Shown here piece after piece: positions 1 through 6,812 of a stretch of 45,463 bases of DNA. Origin of the DNA: Candidatus Homeothermus arabinoxylanisolvens (GTDB lineage: Bacteria > Bacteroidota > Bacteroidia > Bacteroidales > Muribaculaceae); the NCBI GenBank assembly GCA_001689405.1, contig LUJO01000040.1, forward strand, positions 1-45,463, given 5' to 3'. The stretch's first letter is position 1. Each line of letters begins with the position of its first letter. Under the pieces are notes generated by a model. It made no database searches, had not been told where the DNA came from, and worked only from the letters and a program-made list of their open reading frames with translations. Position numbers and translations under genes: made by a program.

Positions 1-63
1 CTTAAATTCCATATTTATTTTCTTCCCTTCTTTTCTCCCTTTAAGCTTTAAGCCCCAAACAAA

Positions 64-101
64 ACACCCAATTTCGCACTTTTGGGTGTAAAATTGGGTG
101 T
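64..101 (-). terminator. Intrinsic terminator of tRNA-Ser
   Basis: A perfect 11-bp inverted repeat (ACACCCAATTT at 64-74, AAATTGGGTGT at 91-101) lies 35 nt past the 3' end of the minus-strand tRNA gene. It is followed on that strand by a T-rich run (TTTTGTTT). An extra GGGTGT copy at 84-89 inside the loop permits an alternative pairing. Positions 1-63 beyond it hold nothing I recognise. Confidence 0.6.
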
Positions 102-136
102 AGATGTTGTAATTCGCTGATTATCAGCATTGTTTG

Positions 137-221
137 CGGAGAGGGAGGGATTCGAACCCCCGGAGGTGTGACCCTCAACGGTTTTCAAGACCGCCGCAAT
201 CGACCACTCTGCCACCTCTCC
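137..221 (-). tRNA. tRNA-Ser (anticodon TGA)
   Basis: The reverse complement starts GGAGAGGTGGC and closes with CCTCTCC, giving a 7-bp acceptor stem. The anticodon loop CTTGAAA carries TGA, there is a long variable arm as in class II tRNAs, and the T-loop is TTCGAAT. The discriminator base is G and no CCA is encoded, as is usual in Bacteroidota. It decodes UCA and other UCN serine codons. The gene stands alone between its own promoter (236-266) and terminator (64-101). Confidence 0.95.
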
Positions 222-235
222 ATAGATAACGGGTG

Positions 236-266
236 CAAAGTTAGGTACTTTTTTTTGTTTATGCAA
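236..266 (-). promoter_or_regulatory. Promoter of tRNA-Ser
   Basis: On the minus strand, TTGCAT (TTG at 266-264) is followed after 20 nt by TAACTTTGCA (TAACTTTG at 243-236). This matches the Bacteroidota -33/-7 primary sigma factor form. It closely resembles both rRNA promoters at the other end of the window, as expected for a strong stable-RNA promoter. Confidence 0.75.
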
Positions 267-348
267 GTGATTACGCGTTTTTTCACAAACGATGATTGTT
301 TTTGGCCAGATATAGCCCCACGAATAATATTTTTCTTAAATTTGTGAC

Positions 349-614
349 AATTGCATGCGATGTCTCAGAGTTGACTGCTGCAAGGACATAATTAAAAAGG
401 TGTTATTGAAATTGTCTTCATAGTTCAAACTTGGCGGTTTGTAAATGCAACGGAGACGAATAGCAATGGCACCTGCACTTGATGTATGTATTCTGCCTTG
501 AACGGCAGTGTATATATCGTTTGGTGTGGGGCTATTGCTTTATCATGTTGCATAGGTACGCCAAGACCTGAACTATATGATAAAGCAGATACATCCTCCA
601 CACCTTTTTATTTT
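349..614 (+). ncRNA. Candidate structured RNA (four hairpins, U-run)
   Basis: The gene-free stretch 267-675 is strongly structured. A -7-like TAAATTTG lies at 337-344 without a clear -33 element. Four hairpins follow. (A) ATGTC 360-364 pairs with GACAT 385-389. (B) GGTGTTATTG 399-408 pairs with CAATGGCACC 464-473, enclosing GTCTTC 414-419 with GGAGAC 452-457 and CAAAC 426-430 with GTTTG 437-441. (C) CTGCC 493-497 pairs with GGCAG 504-508, with a longer imperfect AU-rich base. (D) GGTGTGG 523-529 pairs with CCACACC 598-604, enclosing the perfect 10-bp pair GCTTTATCAT 537-546 with ATGATAAAGC 577-586, then TTTTTATTTT. I could not match it to tmRNA, RNase P, SRP or 6S RNA. It could be a free-standing small RNA or the attenuated leader of the glycosyltransferase gene 60 nt downstream. 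Confidence 0.4.
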
Positions 615-675
615 AGTATCGGATACCGTTTTTTTGGTGGGATGAAAAACGATAAAATGGACTGATTATCTGTTT

Positions 676-1416
676 ATGAGCGGGAAAATTTCAGTAGTTA
701 TAAACACGTATAATGCGTCGGAACATCTTGGCAAAGTACTTGAGTCCCTTAATCGATTTGATGAAATTGTGGTATGTGATATGGAGAGTACCGATTCGAC
801 GGTGGCTATTGCCGAGAAGTACGGTTGCAGAGTTGTGACTTTTCCCAAGGGTGACATTAAAATATGTGAGCCTGCACGTGATTTTGCGATTCATTCGGCC
901 TCCTTTGACTGGGTATTTGTCGTGGACGCCGACGAAATAGTTCCTGATGCTTTGCGCGATTATCTGTATGAGCGGATAAGCGACCCCGGCTTCGATGCGG
1001 CACTCGCTGTGCCGCGTAAAAACATGTTTCTGGGCAAACCGGCGACAGCATCTCCCGACTATCAGTTGCGTTTTTTTCTCAAGAACAAGACAGTGTGGCC
1101 GTCCACAATACACTCGCGTCCTAAAGTCGACGGTAAAATCGAGAATATACCGGTAACGCGCAAAGAGCTGTATATGATGCATCTTGACGACCTGTCGATA
1201 AAATCGCGTGTAGATAAGATGAACGCATACAGCGAGTATGAGATTGCCAAGCGCTCGCATAAAAAATACGGGACTTTCAAGATGTTGACGCGGCCGTGGT
1301 GGTTTTTCATCAGGAGCTATCTTTTCGGAAAAAGGGTTTATGGACGGGAAGCGTGGACTTGTACGCGCTTATATGGCGTCGTTGTACCAAATCATGTATC
1401 TGTCGAAACTCTATGA
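676..1416 (+). CDS. Family 2 glycosyltransferase, 3' end frameshifted
   Basis: Probable sugar transferase (GT-A fold, LPS-core or capsule type). The N-terminus ISVVINTYNASEHL and the EIVVCDMESTDST segment form the nucleotide-sugar site, and VVDADEI (about residues 83-89) carries the DxD metal motif. The reading frame ends after 246 codons with a C-terminus that does not look like the family. Dropping one base from the A5 run at 1329-1333 restores GFMDGKRGLVRAY and continues to a stop at 1439-1441, giving about 254 residues. The required shift is +1, so a -1 slippery site cannot explain it. It may be a true lesion, phase variation or a sequence error. The acceptor sugar is unknown. It converges with the minus-strand gene starting at 2006. 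Confidence 0.8.
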   Translation: MSGKISVVINTYNASEHLGKVLESLNRFDEIVVCDMESTDSTVAIAEKYGCRVVTFPKGDIKICEPARDFAIHSASFDWVFVVDADEIVPDALRDYLYERISDPGFDAALAVPRKNMFLGKPATASPDYQLRFFLKNKTVWPSTIHSRPKVDGKIENIPVTRKELYMMHLDDLSIKSRVDKMNAYSEYEIAKRSHKKYGTFKMLTRPWWFFIRSYLFGKRVYGREAWTCTRLYGVVVPNHVSVETL

Positions 1417-1463
1417 ACACAAGCTCGGAAGCGATCGTTAACTTCCGGGCCGGGGCTGTCGCG

Positions 1464-2006
1464 TTACTCCGGCATCCCCGACTTGATTCTATTCTGTAAG
1501 AAATTGAGCCATTGGTGGGCTGCGGCCGTCGGGGACGCGGCGGGGCCATTGTGTGGCCCGGCGTCGGCGTGCAGACTGTCGACGGGTATCACGACGAGGG
1601 CGTAGCGCGGGACGCGCAGACGCACGTACAGGTACTTGTCGTCGAGCGTGGCGCCGTACAGGTCGCGCCTGTCAATCGTGTCGGGGCTCCGCGGCGCGGT
1701 CTCGTCGTCGCACGGGGCGTATATGATATGTAGCCCCGCATTGTCGGCTGTCACGCGGTGGGGGAGTATCGAGAATCGTGCTTCAGGGGTCATGCCGTAA
1801 TAAAAGTAAATGATGAACATGACCGGCGGAATGACAACAAAAATCAAAATCAACGCCACAAACAGAAAGCGCACGTCGCCCATAGCGGCGAGCATGAGGC
1901 TTATGGCCGGAGCTATAGCGAGCGTCCACCAGTTGTCGCGGAGCCATAAACGCATTATGGAGGCGGCGAGGCGCGAGGGCGTGACGTTGAATTGAGCTGT
2001 TGTCAT
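1464..2006 (-). CDS. Unknown small membrane protein
   Basis: A 180-residue protein I do not recognise. Its N-terminal half has two close hydrophobic segments (roughly residues 26-45 and 47-70). A soluble C-terminal half follows (RRDLYGATLDDKYLYVRL region), resembling in outline membrane-anchored YcxB-like proteins. That resemblance is only a guess. An in-frame ATG exists at 2024, but a -7 box TAACTTTG (2019-2012) lies between it and the ATG at 2006, so I chose 2006. The mRNA would then be almost leaderless. The gene is divergent from the efflux operon and shares its regulatory region. Confidence 0.6.
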   Translation of the reverse strand: MTTAQFNVTPSRLAASIMRLWLRDNWWTLAIAPAISLMLAAMGDVRFLFVALILIFVVIPPVMFIIYFYYGMTPEARFSILPHRVTADNAGLHIIYAPCDDETAPRSPDTIDRRDLYGATLDDKYLYVRLRVPRYALVVIPVDSLHADAGPHNGPAASPTAAAHQWLNFLQNRIKSGMPE

Positions 2007-2011
2007 GGCGC

Positions 2012-2019
2012 CAAAGTTA
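2012..2019 (-). promoter_or_regulatory. -7 element of the minus-strand membrane protein gene
   Basis: TAACTTTG on the minus strand fits the Bacteroidota -7 consensus TAnnTTTG and ends 5 nt before the ATG at 2006. The only nearby TTG (2046-2044) is 24 nt upstream, longer than the usual 19-21 nt, and it overlaps the palindromic sites of the divergent efflux operon. Confidence 0.5.
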
Positions 2020-2038
2020 CACAAAATCTTTTATAAAC

Positions 2039-2063
2039 GGACACAATTGTCCGATATCGGACA
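2039..2063. promoter_or_regulatory. Palindromic candidate activator site (UAS)
   Basis: TGTCCGATATCGGACA (2048-2063) is a perfect 16-bp palindrome. A further GGACA at 2039-2043 pairs with the first TGTCC across CAAT, so three half-sites sit side by side. The palindrome is centred about 78 bp before the start predicted from the -24/-12 promoter, a typical position for an NtrC-family activator. The likely binder is the response regulator encoded at 11132-12472. That assignment is inferred from context. Confidence 0.55.
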
Positions 2064-2080
2064 GTGACCCGATGCTCATT

Positions 2081-2097
2081 GCGTTGAGTGTCAACGC
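2081..2097. promoter_or_regulatory. Second inverted repeat before the efflux promoter
   Basis: GCGTTGA-GTG-TCAACGC is a perfect 7-bp inverted repeat ending 11 bp before the -24 GG. Its half-site differs from that of the upstream palindrome, so it may bind a different protein or only form a cruciform-like structure. The role is unknown. Confidence 0.35.
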
Positions 2098-2106
2098 GAT
2101 GCGTTT

Positions 2107-2123
2107 TTGGCACGGTTAATGCA
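2107..2123 (+). promoter_or_regulatory. Sigma-54 (-24/-12) promoter of the efflux operon
   Basis: TTGGCACGGTTAATGCA matches the RpoN consensus TGGCACG-N4-TTGCW at all but one base. GG (2109-2110) and GC (2121-2122) have exactly the required 10-nt spacing. The predicted start is about 2134, 22 nt before the ATG at 2156. No TAnnTTTG box is seen here. A downstream gene in the same cluster encodes a sigma-54-dependent activator, which supports the call. Confidence 0.75.
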
Positions 2124-2155
2124 TGATATTGTCATGTAACACAAAGTTTTTTACA

Positions 2156-3403
2156 ATGGATAGAGAAATTCCGAAAGAAGTGCGTGCGCGTGCACGCCGT
2201 AAAACATTCATCACTTACGGGGCCATAGCGGCGGCGGTGATAGCCGTCATAGTCGTGCTTACATCGCTTATGCGCACAAGCCTCACGCGCAAGGATGTCA
2301 TCATAGCCACCGCCGATCAGGGCAGCATCGAGACGACCGTCAGCGCCACGGGCAAGGTGGTGCCGGCCTTTGAGGAGATCATAAACTCGCCTATCAACAC
2401 CCGCATAGTGGAGATATACTGCAAGGCGGGCGACAGTGTAGGCGCAGGCACTCCGTTGCTGCGTCTTGACCTGCAAAGTACCGAGACAGAGCTGAACAAG
2501 CTCATGGACCAGATCGAGATGAAGCACTACGAGCTTGAGCAGCAGCGCATAAACAACGACACACGCCTGAGCGACCTCGACATGCAGATCAAGGTAAAGG
2601 CTATGGCCGTCAACCGCATGGAGGTCGAGCTTCGCAACGAGCGCTATCTCGACAGTCTCGGCTCGGGCACGGGCGACCGCGTGAAGCAGGTGGAACTCGC
2701 CTATAACACCGGCAAGCTGGAGCTTGAGCAGATGAAGCAGCAGCTCGAAAACGAGCGCAAGGTCACCGACGCCGACCTGAAGGTGAAAAATCTCGAACTG
2801 AACATATTCGGAAAAAATCTCGGCGAGATGAAGCGCACACTCGACGATGCCCGCATCAGGGCTCCGCGGGCGGCCACCCTTACATATATAAACAACCAGA
2901 TAGGCCAGAAGATAAGCGAGGGCGAGCGCATAGCCGTCATATCAGACCTCAGCCACTTCAAGGTCGAGGGCGAGATAGCCGACTCATACGGCGACCGTGT
3001 GAACGTGGGCAGCAAGGCTATTGTCAAGATAGGCAAGGAGAAACTTGACGGTACGGTGACCAACGTCACTCCGCTGTCGCGCAACGGCGTCATATCATTT
3101 ACCGTCCAGCTCGATGAGGACAACCACCGTCGTCTGCGTTCGGGATTGAAGACCGACGTCTATGTCATGTGCGACGTGGTGGAGGATGTGACCCGTGTGG
3201 CCAACGGCTCGTTCTACACCGGTCCGGGAGAATATGAGCTGTTTGTGCTCGACGGCGAGAACGAACTTGTGAAGCGCAAGGTGCGTCTGGGCGACAGCAA
3301 CTTCGAGAATGTCGAGGTGGTACGCGGCATCAATCCCGGCGAGCAGGTCGTGATAAGCGACATGAGCCAGTACAAGAACCGCAATAAACTGAAACTGAAA
3401 TGA
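2156..3403 (+). CDS. Efflux membrane fusion protein (HlyD/AcrA family)
   Basis: Periplasmic adaptor linking the inner-membrane ABC permeases to the TolC-like channel. One N-terminal membrane anchor (about residues 18-40) is followed by a lipoyl half-motif around GSIETTVSATGKVVPAF. A long charged helical hairpin (about 100-230, many E/K/Q heptads) comes next, then the second lipoyl half (RIRAPRAATLTYI) and beta-barrel and membrane-proximal domains ending VNPGEQVV-like. The 415-residue length is normal. An in-frame ATG at 2123 exists but lies upstream of the predicted transcription start and inside the sigma-54 -12 element, so 2156 is chosen. The stop overlaps the next ATG by 4 nt (ATGA), showing translational coupling. 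It is the first gene of the operon. Confidence 0.9.
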   Translation: MDREIPKEVRARARRKTFITYGAIAAAVIAVIVVLTSLMRTSLTRKDVIIATADQGSIETTVSATGKVVPAFEEIINSPINTRIVEIYCKAGDSVGAGTPLLRLDLQSTETELNKLMDQIEMKHYELEQQRINNDTRLSDLDMQIKVKAMAVNRMEVELRNERYLDSLGSGTGDRVKQVELAYNTGKLELEQMKQQLENERKVTDADLKVKNLELNIFGKNLGEMKRTLDDARIRAPRAATLTYINNQIGQKISEGERIAVISDLSHFKVEGEIADSYGDRVNVGSKAIVKIGKEKLDGTVTNVTPLSRNGVISFTVQLDEDNHRRLRSGLKTDVYVMCDVVEDVTRVANGSFYTGPGEYELFVLDGENELVKRKVRLGDSNFENVEVVRGINPGEQVVISDMSQYKNRNKLKLK

Positions 3404-4713
3404 ACGGCTTACGACAATCGTTAAAGCAGACTTGGGAGGACGCACGCCGCCAGCCGGCTTTTACCGGGCTCTATGTGGGCGGTGTGGCCATAGCCATAGC
3501 TTTCGTGATGATATTCGCAATGATCTATTATGTGAAGCTCGCGCCCGTATATCCCGAATACAACCGCCCCGGCACACTGTACATGAATTATGTAGGCTAC
3601 GAGATGACAGGTGAAAACAGGATGTCGTGCTCGTCGTGTGTGGGCTATCCGTTTTTCCGCGATTATCTGTCGCAGGTCGAAAATGCCGAAGCCGTGTCGG
3701 CAGCCGCGTATTCGTCGGGCACTGATTTCATCGGCACAGTCGACGGTTCGCGCAGGTTTGAGGTGGAGCTGAAGGGTGTCGACCCGGCATTCTTCAGGAT
3801 ATATGAGTTCGGTATTGTCGCGGGAAAGCCATTCACTGACGCCGACCTCAACAGCGCCGTGCCGGCGTGTGTGTTGAGCCACCGCATGGCCGAGCGGCTG
3901 TTTGGCGCTCCCGAAGCGGCCGTAGGCAAGGAGGTCGACATCAACGATGTGGTGTTTCGTGTGGCGGGAGTGGTCAAGGAGGGCAGTGTGCTTACTCCCC
4001 GGTCGTTCGCACAGGTCTACACGCCTTACACCACGGTGCCCGGTTATGACCTCACAAGCTGTGACGAGCCGTATCTCGGAGCTCTTGAGGTGCGCTTTCT
4101 TGTGAAAGACGACGACCATGCCGAGGCGCTGCGCGGCGAGATTGCCGATATAGTGCGCCGCATCAATGCCGCCGACACCACTGGCGTCGTGTCGCTTGCC
4201 GACCAGCCTGTGACCCACTTCAAGTCGGTGTTTCTGGACTACAACAACGAAGAGGTCACTTGGGCCGACATAGTTAAGAAATTCACCGTCATACTGCTTG
4301 TGCTTCTGCTTGTGCCCACCATCAACCTCGGCGGCATGATTGCCGGCCGCATGGAGACACGCCTATCGGAGATGGGCATACGCAAGTCGTTCGGGGCCAC
4401 GCGCCGGCGTCTGCTGTCGCAGGTCCTTGCCGAGAACTTCTACATGACGCTTGCCGGCGGACTGCTCGGCCTCGTCGCGGCATGGCTTGTGCTCTTCGTC
4501 AACCGCAGCTGGATCTATAATATCATGACCCGCTTTTCGGATATTCCGGCCAATACGGTCACTACGGAGGTGTCGGGCGAGATGCTGTTCGCTCCCGTCG
4601 TGTTTGCGGCCACGTTGCTGCTGTGCATGACACTGAACCTGCTTTCGGCACTGGTGCCGGCTTGGTGGTCGCTGCGTCACCCGATAGTTTCGTCACTAAA
4701 TGAAAAAAGATAG
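3400..4713 (+). CDS. ABC permease, MacB/FtsX type (pair 1, form A)
   Basis: Inner-membrane permease of 437 residues. TM1 is at about 22-44, followed by a large periplasmic MacB-like core domain, then TM2 at about 293-315, TM3 at 347-368 and TM4 at 396-420. The cytoplasmic loop after TM2 has the FtsX-family pattern ETRLSEMGIRKSFGATRRRL, which contacts the ATPase. After TM1 it carries VKLAPVYPEYNRPG, a sequence shared in outline with the permease at 6813, which marks both as the same subtype. Start and membrane-fusion-protein stop overlap (ATGA). MacB-family pumps act mechanically on periplasmic substrates such as peptides, macrolides or lipoproteins. The substrate here is unknown. Confidence 0.88.
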   Translation: MNGLRQSLKQTWEDARRQPAFTGLYVGGVAIAIAFVMIFAMIYYVKLAPVYPEYNRPGTLYMNYVGYEMTGENRMSCSSCVGYPFFRDYLSQVENAEAVSAAAYSSGTDFIGTVDGSRRFEVELKGVDPAFFRIYEFGIVAGKPFTDADLNSAVPACVLSHRMAERLFGAPEAAVGKEVDINDVVFRVAGVVKEGSVLTPRSFAQVYTPYTTVPGYDLTSCDEPYLGALEVRFLVKDDDHAEALRGEIADIVRRINAADTTGVVSLADQPVTHFKSVFLDYNNEEVTWADIVKKFTVILLVLLLVPTINLGGMIAGRMETRLSEMGIRKSFGATRRRLLSQVLAENFYMTLAGGLLGLVAAWLVLFVNRSWIYNIMTRFSDIPANTVTTEVSGEMLFAPVVFAATLLLCMTLNLLSALVPAWWSLRHPIVSSLNEKR

Positions 4714-4719
4714 ACAATC

Positions 4720-6051
4720 ATGTTCAAACTCATATTTAAAAATCTGTGGAGCCGTCGTAAACGCAATTGCTGGCTTCTTATCGAACTGATAGTGGTGACG
4801 GTGCTCGCATGGATCATACTTGACCCGGTGATAGTGAAGACTTACGTATCGTGGCGCTCTCCGGGCTATGACATAGAGCGGCTCGCAAGGGTGAGCCTCA
4901 TGGAACTGTCGGAGCGGTCGCCGCGTTATGACGCCGATGCCGCCTCGCCGGAGAAAAAGACCGAGGACGTACAGCGTATAATAGAGCGTGCGGCAGCGCA
5001 CCCGTATGTCGACAAGGTGGCTCCGCTGCTCCGGTGGACCGCGTTTGAGACCTCGGGCAGCGCTTGGCAGACAGTCAATGTCAACGACTCCGTGGGCCTG
5101 AACGTGTCGATGATAAATTTTGTGTCGGGCACGCCGTTTTTTGAGGCTTACGGGCTTAAGAGCATGCCCGGAAGTCCTACGGCGCAGCAACTGACCGACA
5201 TGAAGCTCTCCGGAGGCGACATCATTATAAGCGAGTCGTTGGCGCGGGCGCTGTTTCCCGACGGACGTGCCGTGGGCCGCTATCTTTACGAGAACACTCC
5301 CGGCTTCAAGGGTCCGTCGCCCGACGGCAGTGACTACAGAGTGGCCGGTGTGGTAAACGATGCCGTGACGCGGTGCTCCTACGGCCGCAATATGATAATG
5401 TACCGTCCGCAGCCGATGTCAACCTTCACCAACGGCAGTATCGGCGACGTTCAGCTGCTCGTGCGAGTGAAGCCGGGTGTGAGCATGGGCGCTTTCCTCA
5501 ATGACTTCAGGCCTTACATGGACGCCGAGCTGAAGTCGGGCAACATTCAGGCTTACAGTGTCAAGGACTACATGTCGATCAGGGATGAGCTTGAGCTTTC
5601 GCTGGGTCTTACCAACGAACTGCGCCTGAAGATAGCTCTTGCGGTATTCTTTCTTGTCAACCTCTGCCTCGGTGTGACAGGCACATTCTATCTCCAGACC
5701 CGCAAGCGCAGCGAGGACGCCGGCATAATGCGCTCGTTCGGAGCCACTCCGGGCTTCATAATGCGTGAGCTGCTCGGCGAGGGGTGGGTCATCACCACGG
5801 TAGCGTGGCTCGCAGGTTGCATCGGATACATGCAGTACGCGCTTAAGGAGGGGCTTGAGATAACGGGCGGGCGCATGTCGACGTCGCTCGTGCAGTTCAT
5901 GCCCGACTGGACCGACAACTTCATGCTGCACTTCACTATCGTGTCGCTTATAATATATGTGGTGCTTATGGCGGTGGTGAGCGCGGGCATCTATCTGCCG
6001 GCACGGCGCATAGCACGTGTGAATCCGGTCGACGCGCTGCGCGACGAATAA
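4720..6051 (+). CDS. ABC permease, MacB/FtsX type (pair 1, form B)
   Basis: Permease of 443 residues with the same four-helix plan (TM1 about 16-40, TM2 302-326, TM3 354-372, TM4 404-428) and a periplasmic domain between TM1 and TM2. The coupling loop reads RSEDAGIMRSFGATPGFI, and the protein ends VNPVDALRDE, a common MacB-family C-terminus. Its TM1 region (WLLIELIVVTVLAWIILD) resembles that of the permease at 8108 and differs from its immediate neighbour, so forms A and B probably assemble as a heterodimer. It starts 6 nt after the previous stop. Confidence 0.88.
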   Translation: MFKLIFKNLWSRRKRNCWLLIELIVVTVLAWIILDPVIVKTYVSWRSPGYDIERLARVSLMELSERSPRYDADAASPEKKTEDVQRIIERAAAHPYVDKVAPLLRWTAFETSGSAWQTVNVNDSVGLNVSMINFVSGTPFFEAYGLKSMPGSPTAQQLTDMKLSGGDIIISESLARALFPDGRAVGRYLYENTPGFKGPSPDGSDYRVAGVVNDAVTRCSYGRNMIMYRPQPMSTFTNGSIGDVQLLVRVKPGVSMGAFLNDFRPYMDAELKSGNIQAYSVKDYMSIRDELELSLGLTNELRLKIALAVFFLVNLCLGVTGTFYLQTRKRSEDAGIMRSFGATPGFIMRELLGEGWVITTVAWLAGCIGYMQYALKEGLEITGGRMSTSLVQFMPDWTDNFMLHFTIVSLIIYVVLMAVVSAGIYLPARRIARVNPVDALRDE

Positions 6052-6104
6052 ACGCTGTGACGCGGACTTTCAACAGAATAAAATCAAAAAAACAATATTA
6101 GATT

Positions 6105-6776
6105 ATGTCAATGATTAAACTTAGCGGTATCAACAAGATATACCGCACTGACGAGATTGAGACCCTTGCACTGGAAAATGTGAACCTTACTGTCGACAAG
6201 GGCGAGTTTGTAAGCATCATGGGCCCTTCGGGCTGCGGTAAATCGACGTTGCTCAATGTCATAGGACTGCTCGACGAGCCTACAAGCGGCACCATTGAAA
6301 TAGGCGGCACCGTGATAGGGAAGATGAAGGACAAGCAGCTTGCGGCTTTCCGCAACGCGAATCTCGGCTTCGTATTCCAGAGCTTTCATCTGATCAACTC
6401 GCTCAACGTCATCGACAACGTGGAGCTGCCGCTGCTCTACCGCAAGATGCGCGGCAGCGAGCGCACCCGCATGGCCAAGGAGGTGCTTGAGCGCGTGGGG
6501 CTCAGCCACCGCATGCGTCACATGCCCTCGCAGCTCTCGGGCGGTCAGTGCCAGCGTGTGGCCATAGCCCGCGCCATAGTCGGCAATCCGGAGATAATAC
6601 TCGCCGACGAGCCGACCGGTAACCTCGACTCAAAGATGGGCGCCGAGGTCATGGAGCTGCTTCACAACCTCAACAAAGAGGACAACCGCACTATAGTCAT
6701 GGTGACCCACAACGAGGAGCAGGCCAAGATGACCGACCGTATAGTACGTTTCTTCGACGGACGCCAGATACAGTGA
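6105..6776 (+). CDS. ABC transporter ATPase (MacB/LolD type)
   Basis: Stand-alone nucleotide-binding subunit of 223 residues that should power both flanking permease pairs. Walker A is GPSGCGKST (about 39-47), the Q-loop is FVFQSFHL, the signature is LSGGQCQRVAIARA (a C in place of the usual second Q), Walker B is IILADEPT, and the H-loop lies in IVMVTHNEE. It is the only ATPase in the operon, placed between two permease pairs. An alternative start exists two codons downstream (6111). Confidence 0.95.
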   Translation: MSMIKLSGINKIYRTDEIETLALENVNLTVDKGEFVSIMGPSGCGKSTLLNVIGLLDEPTSGTIEIGGTVIGKMKDKQLAAFRNANLGFVFQSFHLINSLNVIDNVELPLLYRKMRGSERTRMAKEVLERVGLSHRMRHMPSQLSGGQCQRVAIARAIVGNPEIILADEPTGNLDSKMGAEVMELLHNLNKEDNRTIVMVTHNEEQAKMTDRIVRFFDGRQIQ

Positions 6777-6812
6777 CGCGCCGCAAACAAATAACCAATC
6801 TATAGACAGATA

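Noticed and set aside
466..482. TGGCAC at 467-472 as a -24 element
   Set aside because: No GC at the required distance; the bases are part of the hairpin B stem.
349..614. Identification of the structured region as 6S RNA, tmRNA, RNase P or SRP RNA
   Set aside because: It is a series of separate hairpins rather than one long rod, and lacks the tag-peptide frame, GAGGAAAGTCC-type or SRP tetraloop signatures.
1327..1336. Programmed -1 frameshift in the glycosyltransferase gene
   Set aside because: The frame needed downstream requires +1 (or -2), so a -1 slippery heptamer cannot restore it.
2123..2155. Upstream ATG giving 11 extra residues on the membrane fusion protein
   Set aside because: It lies inside the -12 element and before the predicted start of transcription; the extra residues are not family-like.
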